Below are positions 27,884 through 37,031 of a stretch of DNA of 41,455 nucleotides, piece by piece. A program made the translations under genes and the position numbers. The notes beneath the pieces are model-generated. The model worked only from the letters and a program-made list of their open reading frames with translations. It searched no databases and was not told the origin of the DNA. The stretch comes from Candidatus Omnitrophota bacterium. Its GTDB lineage: Bacteria; Omnitrophota; Gorgyraeia; Gygaellales; Profunditerraquicolaceae. The first letter of the stretch is position 1, and the number at the start of each line of letters is the position of its first letter. The stretch lies in contig JAQUAP010000003.1 of NCBI GenBank assembly GCA_028687205.1, positions 1 to 41,455 on the forward strand, read 5' to 3'.

Positions 27884-28525
27884 CTATTTAACGCCCTCTT
27901 GTATTTTAGGCTGATTGGCGAATTCTGCCAACTTACCGGCAATCTCGCGGCTTAACGCCGCGCAGGCGGTATTGAGCGCCTGGGTCAAACCGTAATAATC
28001 ATGCGGATTGATCGGCTGAATAAACTGCGACCTCTTGGTCAAGAGCAGCTTCCTGCTTTTAGCATTGATAATCGACCACTGCGCGGTAAGGTTCATATCT
28101 TTATCCAGTTCGCTATCTAACTTAACAATCTCTAAAATTACCTGATAATCCAGCGGTATAGCAAAGCTGCAGGGAAACAATTGAATGCTCGCCGCCGGAA
28201 GTAACCTAGCGAGGTTCTCGTTAATCAGGCGGGCCAGGGCCGAATCCAGGGGTTCTGCCCAGCGGTCAAACTGAGCAAAGTGAAAATTCCCATGCTTATC
28301 TCTAGTCACAATCTGCGGCCGGTCAAGGTATCCCGGGATCCAGATCGGTCCTACAGCGATAATGGTCCCTAAGGGAACATCGATTGCCTGGACTGTTTCT
28401 TGCTGGCTTATGGGAGCAGGCATGTAAAAGCGGGGGTTAGGGCTGCCTGAAACAGCTACGCATCCGTTTAAGATTAAGGCAAATAAAACCAGCGCCGCGC
28501 AGGATAAAAAATTAATCTTTCTCAT
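27884..28525 (-). CDS. ABC-type transport auxiliary lipoprotein, PqiC-like
   Basis: Lipobox LILNGCVAV; position at end of Mla operon; YLDRPQIVTR, NENLARLL. Confidence 0.8.
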   Translation of the reverse strand: MRKINFLSCAALVLFALILNGCVAVSGSPNPRFYMPAPISQQETVQAIDVPLGTIIAVGPIWIPGYLDRPQIVTRDKHGNFHFAQFDRWAEPLDSALARLINENLARLLPAASIQLFPCSFAIPLDYQVILEIVKLDSELDKDMNLTAQWSIINAKSRKLLLTKRSQFIQPINPHDYYGLTQALNTACAALSREIAGKLAEFANQPKIQEGVK

Positions 28526-28526
28526 C

Positions 28527-29231
28527 TTATTCTCCTTTGGAAACGGGCTTTCCTTTTAAAAAAGCCTCCGGGTGCTGCTCAATATACTCTATAAATAAAT
28601 TAAAAGAGCGCGCTAAATTAGTGACCTCTTTAATAGCCTTACGCATTTCAATGATGCCTTCGGAATTGACCAGCCTGTTGATCCCGGCGACCACCTGCTC
28701 TAAATTCGTGGTAATCTCTTTGATCGGGATATCGTCCATGACTTCAAAGATGTCCGGCGATATGGGCAGCGCGGGCAGTTCCGGATAGTTTTTGATGATA
28801 CCATATAATTTTATCGGCTTATCCGGATAAAAGTCAAACGCGATCATCAGCTGGCCGGTAATAAAGTTTTTTATCTCAAGCTTTCCCCGCAGGCCCTGCC
28901 TAATCAACATCAGGTAATCAGCATAACCCGGCTTTTCAGGCAGACCCATTACGCGCGATAACTCAATATCAACGACTACCGGGATGAGCACTTCTTTGGT
29001 CTCCGGGTTATAAACTAAGTTGATACTGTTGACATTGCCGATTTTCACCCCCCTGAAGATTACCGGCGCTCCCACAGAAAGGCCTTTTACCGAACCGTTA
29101 AAAAATAAAACATACTTGTCTGACTGCCTGAAAAGCGCGCCTGAGCCAAAGACGACTACCGCTATCAGTAATAAGACCACCGCGCCTACCACAAACGCGC
29201 CAATCATTGTTTTATTTGCTTTTCTCATCAT
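28527..29231 (-). CDS. mlaD: MlaD/MCE family lipid-transport protein
   Basis: N-terminal TM, MCE domain: VKGLSVGAPVIFRGVKIGNV. Confidence 0.9.
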   Translation of the reverse strand: MMRKANKTMIGAFVVGAVVLLLIAVVVFGSGALFRQSDKYVLFFNGSVKGLSVGAPVIFRGVKIGNVNSINLVYNPETKEVLIPVVVDIELSRVMGLPEKPGYADYLMLIRQGLRGKLEIKNFITGQLMIAFDFYPDKPIKLYGIIKNYPELPALPISPDIFEVMDDIPIKEITTNLEQVVAGINRLVNSEGIIEMRKAIKEVTNLARSFNLFIEYIEQHPEAFLKGKPVSKGE

Positions 29232-30019
29232 AGCTTAAACTCCTTACCTGCAGGCGTAGCCTGCCTCTCTCCTCGGGTCAAAAACTGGATAACTCGCGGG
29301 TCACTGGAATTAGCTAATAAGTCCTTAGGGCTGCCGATGGCAATCACGCTCTTAGTCTCGGTATCAAGCAGCGCGGCATTATCCCCTACGGCAAAAATGC
29401 TGGCCAACTCATGCGTGACTACCACAATCGTAGCGCCCAGGGTATCTTTTAATTGCAGGATTAAATCGTCAAGCATGCGCGCACTTAGTGGGTCAAGCCC
29501 GGCTGAAGGCTCGTCAAAAAAGATAATATCCGGGTCAAGCGCGATCGCCCGCGCCAGGGCTGCCCTTTTACACATCCCTCCGCTTATCTCTGAGGGATAA
29601 AAGTCAGCATAACCGGAGAGCCCGACTAAAGCCAGCTTTAATTCCACGACTTCTTTTATCTGCGCCGGGGATAAAGCTGAATAAAGTTGTAAAGGAAGGG
29701 CTATATTCTCTCCCAGGGTAAAAGAGCTCCACAGGGCGCCGCCCTGGTAAAGGACGCCGAATCGGCGCATTATCTTCTGCTGCGTTGGCTCATCCTGTTC
29801 CCAAAAATTTATTCCGTCGTAAAGGACTTCCCCTTTTTCCGGCTCCTTAAGCCCGATTAAGACTTTCAGCAGGGTGCTCTTGCCGCAACCGCTGCCGCCC
29901 ATGACGATAAAAATCTCTCCCTTTTTTACGCTGAAATTAAGATTATTCATTACCGCGTAATCATCATAGCTTAAATCAAGGTTGCGCACTGTAATAACCG
30001 GTTTTACGTTTGCTTCCAT
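29228..30019 (-). CDS. mlaF: ABC transporter ATP-binding protein, MlaF-like
   Basis: GGSGCGKSTLLK, EISGGMCKRAALARAIALDPDIIFFDEPSAGLDPL. Confidence 0.93.
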   Translation of the reverse strand: MEANVKPVITVRNLDLSYDDYAVMNNLNFSVKKGEIFIVMGGSGCGKSTLLKVLIGLKEPEKGEVLYDGINFWEQDEPTQQKIMRRFGVLYQGGALWSSFTLGENIALPLQLYSALSPAQIKEVVELKLALVGLSGYADFYPSEISGGMCKRAALARAIALDPDIIFFDEPSAGLDPLSARMLDDLILQLKDTLGATIVVVTHELASIFAVGDNAALLDTETKSVIAIGSPKDLLANSSDPRVIQFLTRGERQATPAGKEFKL

Positions 30020-30023
30020 TTAT

Positions 30024-31148
30024 TTAGACTCCTAAGACCTGGCAGATAAAGGTAATAATGGCGGTAGCAATCACAATACTGGTGATGGCGCTCACTACCG
30101 CCGAAGTAGTCGCCTCTCCCAAGGCCTCCGCGCTCCTGGCGCACTTAATCCCGCGCAGGCAGCCGGAAACCGCGATAATAATGCCAAAAACAAAACTGTG
30201 CGTAAGCCCGACCCAAAGATTGGCCAGGCGCACCGCTGACTGGGTATGCTGCCAGTATTCTACCGGATTAAGGTCAAGCACGCTGGTACTGATGAAAAAT
30301 CCTCCGGCGATACCCATAAAATCCGCGTAGAGCGTTAAAAGCGGCATCATAATCACCAGCGCTAAAACGCGGGGCATCACCAGGAATTCAACCGGGGAGA
30401 TGCCCAGTGTTTTCAAGGCGTCAATCTCCTCGTTTACCTGCATCAGCCCGAGCTCCGCGGCAAAAGAAGCCCCAGTGCGGCCGGACATAATAATACCCGT
30501 CATCACCGCCCCCATCACGCGGATCATGGCAATGCCGACGATATCCGCGACAAAAATCTGCGCGCCGAATAATTTAAGCTGGATGGCCCCGATAAAAGCG
30601 AGAATAATGCCGACCAAAACACTGATTAAAGAAACCAGCCAGAGGGCATTAGCCCCGCACTTCTGGACAATGGTGATGAATTCATCGCGGCGAAAATAAG
30701 CTTTGCCGCTAATCAGGCGGCCGAAAGCAACCGTAAGTTCGCCTAAAAAATCAAGCAGCGTAAGCGCGCTAGCGCCAACCTGCAATGCTTTATCGCCTAC
30801 CCTTTCCAGGAACGGCGCATGCGTAACCTTCTGCGGGATAAGCCGCGTATGCACCCTTAAGGCAAGCGTAAGCAGCTTCTCTACTCCCTGCGGCAGGCCT
30901 TGATGGCTAACCTGGATATTTTTACGTTCACAATCCCGGATAAGGTGGAATAAAAACGAGACCAGGCCGCTGCCCCAGCCGTCTACCCCTGAAGCGTCAA
31001 AAGTAATCTCTGTGACTTCTTTATGGCTGGCAAGCTCTGAAATGACCTCATTTTCCGCGGGAAGCGCGGCGTGAATCTGCCAGTTTCCGCTGAGTTTAAC
31101 GCGGAGTGTCCCTGTTACAGGATATTCAAAGGAGATCTTGGCAAGCAT
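30024..31148 (-). CDS. mlaE: MlaE-family permease with N-terminal STAS-like domain
   Basis: MlaE motifs: MSGRTGASFAAELGLMQVNEEIDALKTLGISPVEFLVMPRVLA; N-terminal about 100 aa STAS-like. Confidence 0.92.
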   Translation of the reverse strand: MLAKISFEYPVTGTLRVKLSGNWQIHAALPAENEVISELASHKEVTEITFDASGVDGWGSGLVSFLFHLIRDCERKNIQVSHQGLPQGVEKLLTLALRVHTRLIPQKVTHAPFLERVGDKALQVGASALTLLDFLGELTVAFGRLISGKAYFRRDEFITIVQKCGANALWLVSLISVLVGIILAFIGAIQLKLFGAQIFVADIVGIAMIRVMGAVMTGIIMSGRTGASFAAELGLMQVNEEIDALKTLGISPVEFLVMPRVLALVIMMPLLTLYADFMGIAGGFFISTSVLDLNPVEYWQHTQSAVRLANLWVGLTHSFVFGIIIAVSGCLRGIKCARSAEALGEATTSAVVSAITSIVIATAIITFICQVLGV

Positions 31149-31238
31149 CTTTTCCTTTATTCTACTCTCCCCAACCTCACTGTCAACTTAAAAAAAACGT
31201 AATCCTGAAAACGCTTTCCCAAAAGACCTGATTTACCC

Positions 31239-31266
31239 TTGACATTTACCCGGGATATTGCATACT
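31239..31266 (+). promoter_or_regulatory. sigma70-like promoter for small RNA 2 (TTGACA-N16-CATACT)
   Basis: Near-consensus -35, -10 conserved with locus 1. Confidence 0.6.
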
Positions 31267-31275
31267 TCTTTATGC

Positions 31276-31366
31276 GTTTACTCTAAACAAGGAGGTTGGT
31301 CGATAGCGCAAGCTATTAGGCCTATCACCTACAAGAAAACCCCGAAAGTGTTCGGGGTTTTTTGTT
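31276..31366 (+). ncRNA. putative structured small RNA 2 with intrinsic terminator (paralogue of 20767-20873)
   Basis: Hairpin GTTTA/TAAAC, AAGGAGGT (31289-31296), ATAGC-GCAA-GCTAT, AGGCCTATCACCTACAA (31318-31334), CCCCGAAAGTGTTCGGGGTTTTTT. Confidence 0.7.
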
Positions 31367-32012
31367 ATACCAGGCGCTTACCGTAAATGTAGAGCGGCAG
31401 CTCCTGATACAGGACATAGCGTAAATATGTACGCCTGCCCTTATAAAGAAGGTCAAAGCCCTGCTGGGTGAAAAAATTGCCTGCCCGCTCAGAGAGGGTG
31501 GCAAGATGCACCCCGCGCACACCTTCCTCCTTAAGATACTTCAGGTAAGCAGCAATAAGGCCGGTGCCGATGTCCGAACCGCGAAAACCCTCCTGGATGT
31601 TGATATGCAAGGTCGCAGGATAATCCCTGGAAAAATCAGGTTCAGAGAATTCTCCTTTAAGTAAACTTACCAGGCAATGCCAGATAAAGAGCATATTTCT
31701 TGGCTTGAATAATACCGCGGAGGTTATGGCTTTCTTAAGAAGCTTAAATAAAATATCCTTGCGCCTGGCGCGGCTTACATCCTTGGCACCGATAATATAA
31801 CCGACAACCTTACCCTGGTATTCCGCCACGAAGCAGGATTCCGGCTCATAATCGGTAAAATAAAGCGTTATGGCATCAGCGAATATTTCATCGCCCTCAA
31901 AAAACAGAGAGCTGGGGCTCCCCAGGAACGCGGAGCTGCAGCATATCCTGCGCACATCTTCCCTGTCTCCTGGTTGGAATTTTCTGATCGTGGCCTGCGG
32001 ATTTTCGTTCAT
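31365..32012 (-). CDS. GNAT family N-acetyltransferase
   Basis: CFVAEYQGKVVGYIIGA, LHINIQEGFRGSDIGTGLIAAYLKYLKEEGVRGVHL. Confidence 0.88.
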   Translation of the reverse strand: MNENPQATIRKFQPGDREDVRRICCSSAFLGSPSSLFFEGDEIFADAITLYFTDYEPESCFVAEYQGKVVGYIIGAKDVSRARRKDILFKLLKKAITSAVLFKPRNMLFIWHCLVSLLKGEFSEPDFSRDYPATLHINIQEGFRGSDIGTGLIAAYLKYLKEEGVRGVHLATLSERAGNFFTQQGFDLLYKGRRTYLRYVLYQELPLYIYGKRLV

Positions 32013-32455
32013 TTTTTATGCCCCTTGCCCCAATGGGCAACCACAAAAAAAGTAACCAGGTAAAAGAGGACAGCCAGGATAAGCCCCATAAAAAAACTTC
32101 CGACAAATAAAGGATAGTAGAAATCCTTAAGCGTATGAAAATTCAGGTGGCGAAAATATGACCAGCTTAAAGCCGGATAATTATTATTCTTTAAAATAGA
32201 CCTCCCCAGCTCATAACCTCCCCAGGTAATAAACGGGAGCGTGGGAGGAAGCGAAATATTGGTACCGATGAATATCGCTATCTTGTTGGTGGAGCGGACA
32301 AGGATAGCCGCCAGGATCATCAGGATGGTATGCAGCCCATAAACCGGCAGGACCGCGATACAAACGCCGATGGCCACGCCCAGGGCAATGCCGTGCGGAG
32401 TGGCATTATACTTAAAGAGCCGGATGAATACCCGCTTAATGGTTTTTAGCTTCAT
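32009..32455 (-). CDS. DUF2062 domain membrane protein
   Basis: ATPHGIALGVAIGVCIAVLPVYGLHTILMILAAILVRSTNKIAIFIGTNIS. Confidence 0.85.
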   Translation of the reverse strand: MKLKTIKRVFIRLFKYNATPHGIALGVAIGVCIAVLPVYGLHTILMILAAILVRSTNKIAIFIGTNISLPPTLPFITWGGYELGRSILKNNNYPALSWSYFRHLNFHTLKDFYYPLFVGSFFMGLILAVLFYLVTFFVVAHWGKGHKK

Positions 32456-32463
32456 AAGAAAAT

Positions 32464-33483
32464 TTACTCCCGGCTATATTCATCTAAAGAGAGTGTATAG
32501 CTCAAACCGCCCATACCCTTTATTTTAATCGGTATAAAGGGCTCTACGCTGTCAATCCAGATTTCAAAGTTTTTAGGGACACTCGCAAAATGGTAGGCGC
32601 GGTAAGTCCGGCCTTCAATACGCAACCTGACAACAGAATCCAGGACGACCTCAAAAACATTGGGTAGCCTGAATTTAAAATGCCATCCTATGGGAGGCTG
32701 GCGGATAAGGCGCAGGTAGAACGGCAGGGTTACGGCGTTATGTATCGGGCCGTCAGCCGGGAAGACTTCACTGCTGATGAGTTTGCCGTCTTTAAATTTT
32801 TTCAGGGTCATGGTATATTTCTGCTGGTCATATTCTTCAACAATATGCTCCTTGCCGAGCCAACTCTGGACAAAACGCTCTACCTTGAAAGGCAGGAAAG
32901 TCGCGGGGTCATAATAAATCTTTTCCGTATCCCCAAGGATAAAAGTGCTGGTCTTAAAAATGACCAGCTTAGCTTCTTTACCGTCCAGCTGCACTATTCC
33001 CTGGTCGCTGTATTCGGCCTGTCCGCCTATCGGCTTTATGGAGTAAAGGATACGCTCGCCGGCGTAGGCTCCTGCTGCGCTAATCCCTAAGCAAAATGCA
33101 AGCATAAGGAGCATAGAAAGCCGTTTTAATTTTTTCTTTTTACTCCTTGCCTTCACGGTAACGCACAGGTATTTGGCAATAGGCGCAAGCCTCCCGTCTT
33201 CGTAAGGGAATTCCTTACAGGTGCTCGGCTTTAAATTATAATCTATTTTATGGATAGCGCAGAGGCCATCGCGGGTTATAAAAACGCAGGGTTCATCCTC
33301 AATGCTTGTGCCGACCTTGTATCCGGAAGGAAAATTGTCATCTTTTTCAAGGTGAAAAAAATCCCCGCCCTTTATACCCAGGGCAAGTATTTTCTTGGCC
33401 TCCTCTAAATCCACCCACGCGCCCAGCCGGCAGCATTTTTCCTGGGCCTTGCATTTATGGCATTCAACCTTTTTCTTTTTCAT
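32464..33483 (-). CDS. YkgJ-like Cys-cluster domain fused to an exported DUF3108-like domain
   Basis: CHKCKAQEKCCRL..DEPCVF..GLCAIHKIDYNLKPSTCKEFP then KKKKLKRLSMLLMLAFCLGISAAGAYA and beta-rich C-terminal region. Confidence 0.7.
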   Translation of the reverse strand: MKKKKVECHKCKAQEKCCRLGAWVDLEEAKKILALGIKGGDFFHLEKDDNFPSGYKVGTSIEDEPCVFITRDGLCAIHKIDYNLKPSTCKEFPYEDGRLAPIAKYLCVTVKARSKKKKLKRLSMLLMLAFCLGISAAGAYAGERILYSIKPIGGQAEYSDQGIVQLDGKEAKLVIFKTSTFILGDTEKIYYDPATFLPFKVERFVQSWLGKEHIVEEYDQQKYTMTLKKFKDGKLISSEVFPADGPIHNAVTLPFYLRLIRQPPIGWHFKFRLPNVFEVVLDSVVRLRIEGRTYRAYHFASVPKNFEIWIDSVEPFIPIKIKGMGGLSYTLSLDEYSRE

Positions 33484-33488
33484 ACGCT

Positions 33489-33977
33489 TTAGTAATCTAC
33501 ATCCCCTCTACCCTCCACTCTCTGAAAGAGGGTATTGAGCGATTCCAGGTTATCGCTGCCCATATCAACTATTTTTGACTGGGTATCCAGCTTGAGATGC
33601 TGTTGGCTGAATAAATCCGCGATTTTAGCCGAGTAATCCTGAATAATGGAGTTATACGGGTTACCGTTGAAAAGGTCCTTTAAGGCTTTTCCATACCAAA
33701 CCGCTGCCTGTTGCATAATCATCGCGGCTGTTTTTGCGTCCAGGCCCGCATCAAGCAGGATGCCGGCAAATTTTTGCGCGTAATCATCTACCTTAGAGCT
33801 GACTGCCGCGTAATCCAGCTGGGTATCGTTTATGGTTTTAAATTCATCCATAGCTTTCTGGCTAAAATCCTGCGCTAACGGGCCCTGCTCCGCGGCGTCG
33901 GCTGCGAAGGCGCAGGAAAAAACAGCGCCCAAGATAAGTAAGCTTAAAATAAAAAATATAACCCTGGCCTTTTTCAT
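33489..33977 (-). CDS. exported hypothetical protein
   Basis: Signal peptide MKKARVIFFILSLLILGAVFSCAFA. Confidence 0.7.
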   Translation of the reverse strand: MKKARVIFFILSLLILGAVFSCAFAADAAEQGPLAQDFSQKAMDEFKTINDTQLDYAAVSSKVDDYAQKFAGILLDAGLDAKTAAMIMQQAAVWYGKALKDLFNGNPYNSIIQDYSAKIADLFSQQHLKLDTQSKIVDMGSDNLESLNTLFQRVEGRGDVDY

Positions 33978-33992
33978 ACCTGGCTCCTTTTG

Positions 33993-34358
33993 CTATGCCG
34001 CATAGAGAAGTAAAATACCGAAGGCAATAATTAGTAAGCTAAGCAAGCGTAACCTATTCTCCGGCTGTTTATCCCACCAGTCAAGCATTACCCTGACTTT
34101 TTCCGGCCCCAAAATAAAGATAAGCAGGCCGCCTAAAAGCGCCAAAACTCCCAGCACAGAGAGCACCTGCGGCACCCTTGCCCGGGGCGCGTAATATAAA
34201 AAAAGAGCCCCCAATAAAAGCCTGAGCGAGCCGCCTATATAAATATTCTTTCCCTGCCTCCAGAAAGCCATCATCCTTCTGGCTGCGTGCGGATTGCAAA
34301 GTATGATAATCCCCATACCCGTTACTAAAGTCCCGATGATCTTAATTAATAGCGTCAT
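33993..34358 (-). CDS. small membrane protein with internal duplication
   Basis: 121 aa, two similar halves each with two hydrophobic segments and W/R-rich linker. Confidence 0.7.
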   Translation of the reverse strand: MTLLIKIIGTLVTGMGIIILCNPHAARRMMAFWRQGKNIYIGGSLRLLLGALFLYYAPRARVPQVLSVLGVLALLGGLLIFILGPEKVRVMLDWWDKQPENRLRLLSLLIIAFGILLLYAA

Positions 34359-34403
34359 CTTGCGCCTCCTTCCGCTTTTGTTTTAATTATACCCCTCTAA
34401 ACC

Positions 34404-34437
34404 AAAAATCCCAAGCCCTTTTAGGGCTTGGGATTTT
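34404..34437 (-). terminator. intrinsic terminator
   Basis: AATCCCAAGCCC-TTTTA-GGGCTTGGGATT with T-run on minus strand after 34461-35381 gene. Confidence 0.8.
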
Positions 34438-34460
34438 ATCGGGAAACGATCCCCGGTTTT

Positions 34461-35381
34461 CTATTGGTCAAGATTTAGAGGGAAAAACAATTCTGTCTTT
34501 TGCATGCTTATCTTTCCCGCGGCGTCGGTGATCTTTTCCCTGCGCAAGATTTTTAAGTTTACGCTTTTCTTATTCTTGGCTAGGGCAACTAATTCATTAA
34601 CATCTTTTACAGGCTTACTGTCTACTTCCAAAATTACATCCAGAAAACGCAAACCAACCTTTTCCGCAGTGCTACCTATAGCTACATCATAAATCAAAAG
34701 GCCGGTTCCCGGCTGGAGCGCAAGCTCTGCTGACTGTTCTGGTTTTAGCGGTAAAACCGCAAGATTATATAACTCAGGCCTTAGGCTACGGCCCTGCTCC
34801 TTACTCAAGGTAGCAATAGCATTAGCCAACTGTCTCACTGTTTTCTCATCAGGGGTACGCAGATAAAGAGGTTTTTTGTTATCCAGATAAACCGCCAGGC
34901 CCCATTTGTAGGGAAGATTTAAATAAGGGTAATGATAAACTTCTAATAAGTAGACCTCGGCAAAAGGAATCACAAACGCCCCTCGATACTGGTTAGTATA
35001 GGTGCGTGGCTGATAGCTCCCGCCATAGTATGGCACATAATTCCAACCGACGAAATACCCTCCGCTGTTCGGAACGTATTGGGTAGTCTCCGTGGTCTCG
35101 GTCCACTCCCATTTTGTGCGCAAGCCATATTTATCCAGATCGAATGCCTTGAAATGCTGCCCGGCGCTAAATTCAACAAAATTCTCTTGGAGATTTTTTA
35201 AGGTTCCCGCTGCCTCTTCCCCGCTTGACAGCATCTCCGGATGGTAGCGATACCATTTTCTATGGTTTTGCTCCGGCCAGACAGATTTAGCCGGATCTTT
35301 TTGCTCGGTAAACAGGTAATCCATCGTAGCGCACCCGCTGGCAAATGCCACTATAAATAATAAAGCGAATATTTTTCTCAT
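34461..35381 (-). CDS. PDZ-domain lipoprotein
   Basis: Lipobox FASGCATMD; C-terminal GTGLLIYDVAIGSTAEKVGLRFLDVILEVDSKPVKDVNEL. Confidence 0.8.
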   Translation of the reverse strand: MRKIFALLFIVAFASGCATMDYLFTEQKDPAKSVWPEQNHRKWYRYHPEMLSSGEEAAGTLKNLQENFVEFSAGQHFKAFDLDKYGLRTKWEWTETTETTQYVPNSGGYFVGWNYVPYYGGSYQPRTYTNQYRGAFVIPFAEVYLLEVYHYPYLNLPYKWGLAVYLDNKKPLYLRTPDEKTVRQLANAIATLSKEQGRSLRPELYNLAVLPLKPEQSAELALQPGTGLLIYDVAIGSTAEKVGLRFLDVILEVDSKPVKDVNELVALAKNKKSVNLKILRREKITDAAGKISMQKTELFFPLNLDQ

Positions 35382-35401
35382 TTATAACCTCCTTTATTTA
35401 A

Positions 35402-35599
35402 TTATACCTTAAAAACCTTTTCCCAGGAAAAAATAATCAATTTTCCCAAAAGCCAGATGGAAAAGATGACAAAAAACAGGGCAAGTATAATCTGTAAGAA
35501 TATACTCAAAACGATAACCAAAGGAAAAAGTAATATCCCTATACCCGACAGGATGCCTACCGCAATCAGGAAAATTAAACCGATGGCAAAAGCTTTCAT
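35402..35599 (-). CDS. small hydrophobic membrane protein (65 aa)
   Basis: Intact ORF, hydrophobic throughout. Confidence 0.5.
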   Translation of the reverse strand: MKAFAIGLIFLIAVGILSGIGILLFPLVIVLSIFLQIILALFFVIFSIWLLGKLIIFSWEKVFKV

Positions 35600-35722
35600 T
35601 CTTTTCCTCCTCGTGTTTTCTTTATAATATTTTCAGGAGATTCAGCCCCGTTCCCCGGGTATATTGCATAGATTATATTATAGCCCCAAAATGAAAAATC
35701 TCAATTCCTATATAAAAAAACA

Positions 35723-35746
35723 GGGCTGGATGATTAAATCCAGCCC
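35723..35746 (-). terminator. intrinsic terminator
   Basis: GGGCTGGAT-n7-ATCCAGCCC followed on minus strand by TGTTTTTTT. Confidence 0.8.
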
Positions 35747-35770
35747 TTTGATTTACGCTGCTAATTTCAG

Positions 35771-35884
35771 CTATTTCTTGCACTTAGTGCAGCAACTATC
35801 GTGGATGCATTTCATAATAGTCTTGGCAACAACAAAGATAATTATCAACAAGGCTATCTGCCCAAATAATCCCCAAGTCATCAT
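35771..35884 (-). CDS. very small membrane protein with Cys-rich tail (37 aa)
   Basis: MMTWGLFGQIALLIIIFVVAKTIMKCIHDSCCTKCKK*, GGAGGA upstream, terminator downstream; below track cutoff. Confidence 0.55.
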   Translation of the reverse strand: MMTWGLFGQIALLIIIFVVAKTIMKCIHDSCCTKCKK

Positions 35885-35903
35885 TTCTTCCTCCTTTTTT
35901 GTC

Positions 35904-36182
35904 TTAGGCCATAATCTTATCAAATTCCTCTATGGTAATCGCGGAAAAACTGGTAAAGGAGATGCCTGTTACTTTAGCCAACCCGATCGAGGCCTTCATC
36001 ACTTCGGCGACTCCGGGGAAATCCGTAATCAGCACGATGTCATATTTCCCGAGCAGCGCGTACATGGAATTAACTGTGCCGCCAGCCCTGGCTATAACAT
36101 CAAGCGCCTTCTTGGTCCTGTCGGCGGAGATACCTTCCATTGCCTCCTTGGAATATTTCCCATACATGAAAAACTTAGCCAT
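35904..36182 (-). CDS. GYD domain protein
   Basis: MAKFFMYGKYSKEAMEGISADRTKKALDVIARAGGTVNSMYALLGKYDIVLITDFPG. Confidence 0.85.
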   Translation of the reverse strand: MAKFFMYGKYSKEAMEGISADRTKKALDVIARAGGTVNSMYALLGKYDIVLITDFPGVAEVMKASIGLAKVTGISFTSFSAITIEEFDKIMA

Positions 36183-36196
36183 TTACCCACCTCCTG

Positions 36197-36364
36197 TTAT
36201 TTTTTCCTACCGAGCAGGAAATAAAGGATCATACCGATAAGAGGAAGAATAAGAATGAGAATGACCCAGAGGATTTTTTTCCCGGTCTCTTTGGCGCTTT
36301 TCATTAAATCCACGATGGCCACGATATCCAGAACCAATACTACTAACCCCAGCAATGTCCCCAT
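36197..36364 (-). CDS. PLDc_N-type small membrane protein
   Basis: MGTLLGLVVLVLDIVAIVDLMKSAKETGKKILWVILILILPLIGMILYFLLGRKK; trimmed start. Confidence 0.8.
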   Translation of the reverse strand: MGTLLGLVVLVLDIVAIVDLMKSAKETGKKILWVILILILPLIGMILYFLLGRKK

Positions 36365-36506
36365 ATCCCCTCCTTTTTGTCTTATTATACCTCTGTCAAG
36401 CAAAAATCCCAAACTATTTTCGCGCGGGGAGAAGCCAGGACAAAGCGCAAAAAATAAGTGGACGGATTTCATAAATAAGAGTATAAATATAGCAGGGAGG
36501 AAAATT

Positions 36507-36962
36507 ATGAAAATTCTTTATATTGCCTTAGCAGGTAGTTTTCTGTTGTTAAGCGGATGTTCGGGCTTTATGATACAAAGCGAAAAGAGGACGTTTTCGA
36601 GCGAGCCTATCTCAAAATCAGGCTATAGCGTTAATTTCTGCGGTAATGCTTATATGGAACCGGCCGAAGCGGAAAAGTTAGCGATGCAGCGCGCCTGCGA
36701 AATCACGCTAACCAAAGGGTACACTCATTTTGAGGTATTGACTAAATCCGACGAATCGGAGATGTGCCTGTTGGAAGATATTCCCCGCGGTTACTCAAAG
36801 CAAAAAAGATCGCCAGACACTTTCTTAGGCCCGCAGAATATTGTACGGCCTAATATAACGTTAAAAATAAAGTGCTACCGCGCTAATGAAGCGCCCAAAA
36901 CCGCTATTGACGCACAGAAGTATCTGGACGATAATTTCCCGGGGTTAAAATTTAAAAAATAA
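36507..36962 (+). CDS. hypothetical lipoprotein
   Basis: GGGAGG then ATG 36507; MKILYIALAGSFLLLSGCSGF lipobox. Confidence 0.75.
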   Translation: MKILYIALAGSFLLLSGCSGFMIQSEKRTFSSEPISKSGYSVNFCGNAYMEPAEAEKLAMQRACEITLTKGYTHFEVLTKSDESEMCLLEDIPRGYSKQKRSPDTFLGPQNIVRPNITLKIKCYRANEAPKTAIDAQKYLDDNFPGLKFKK

Positions 36963-36983
36963 TATCTGCAGCTTACAAATAAA

Positions 36984-37022
36984 ACGCCCTCTGTTCTAGA
37001 AATAGGATAGAGGGCGAATTTT
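36984..37022 (+). terminator. intrinsic terminator
   Basis: CGCCCTCT..AGAGGGCG followed by AATTTTT. Confidence 0.7.
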
Positions 37023-37031
37023 TAAGCAATA

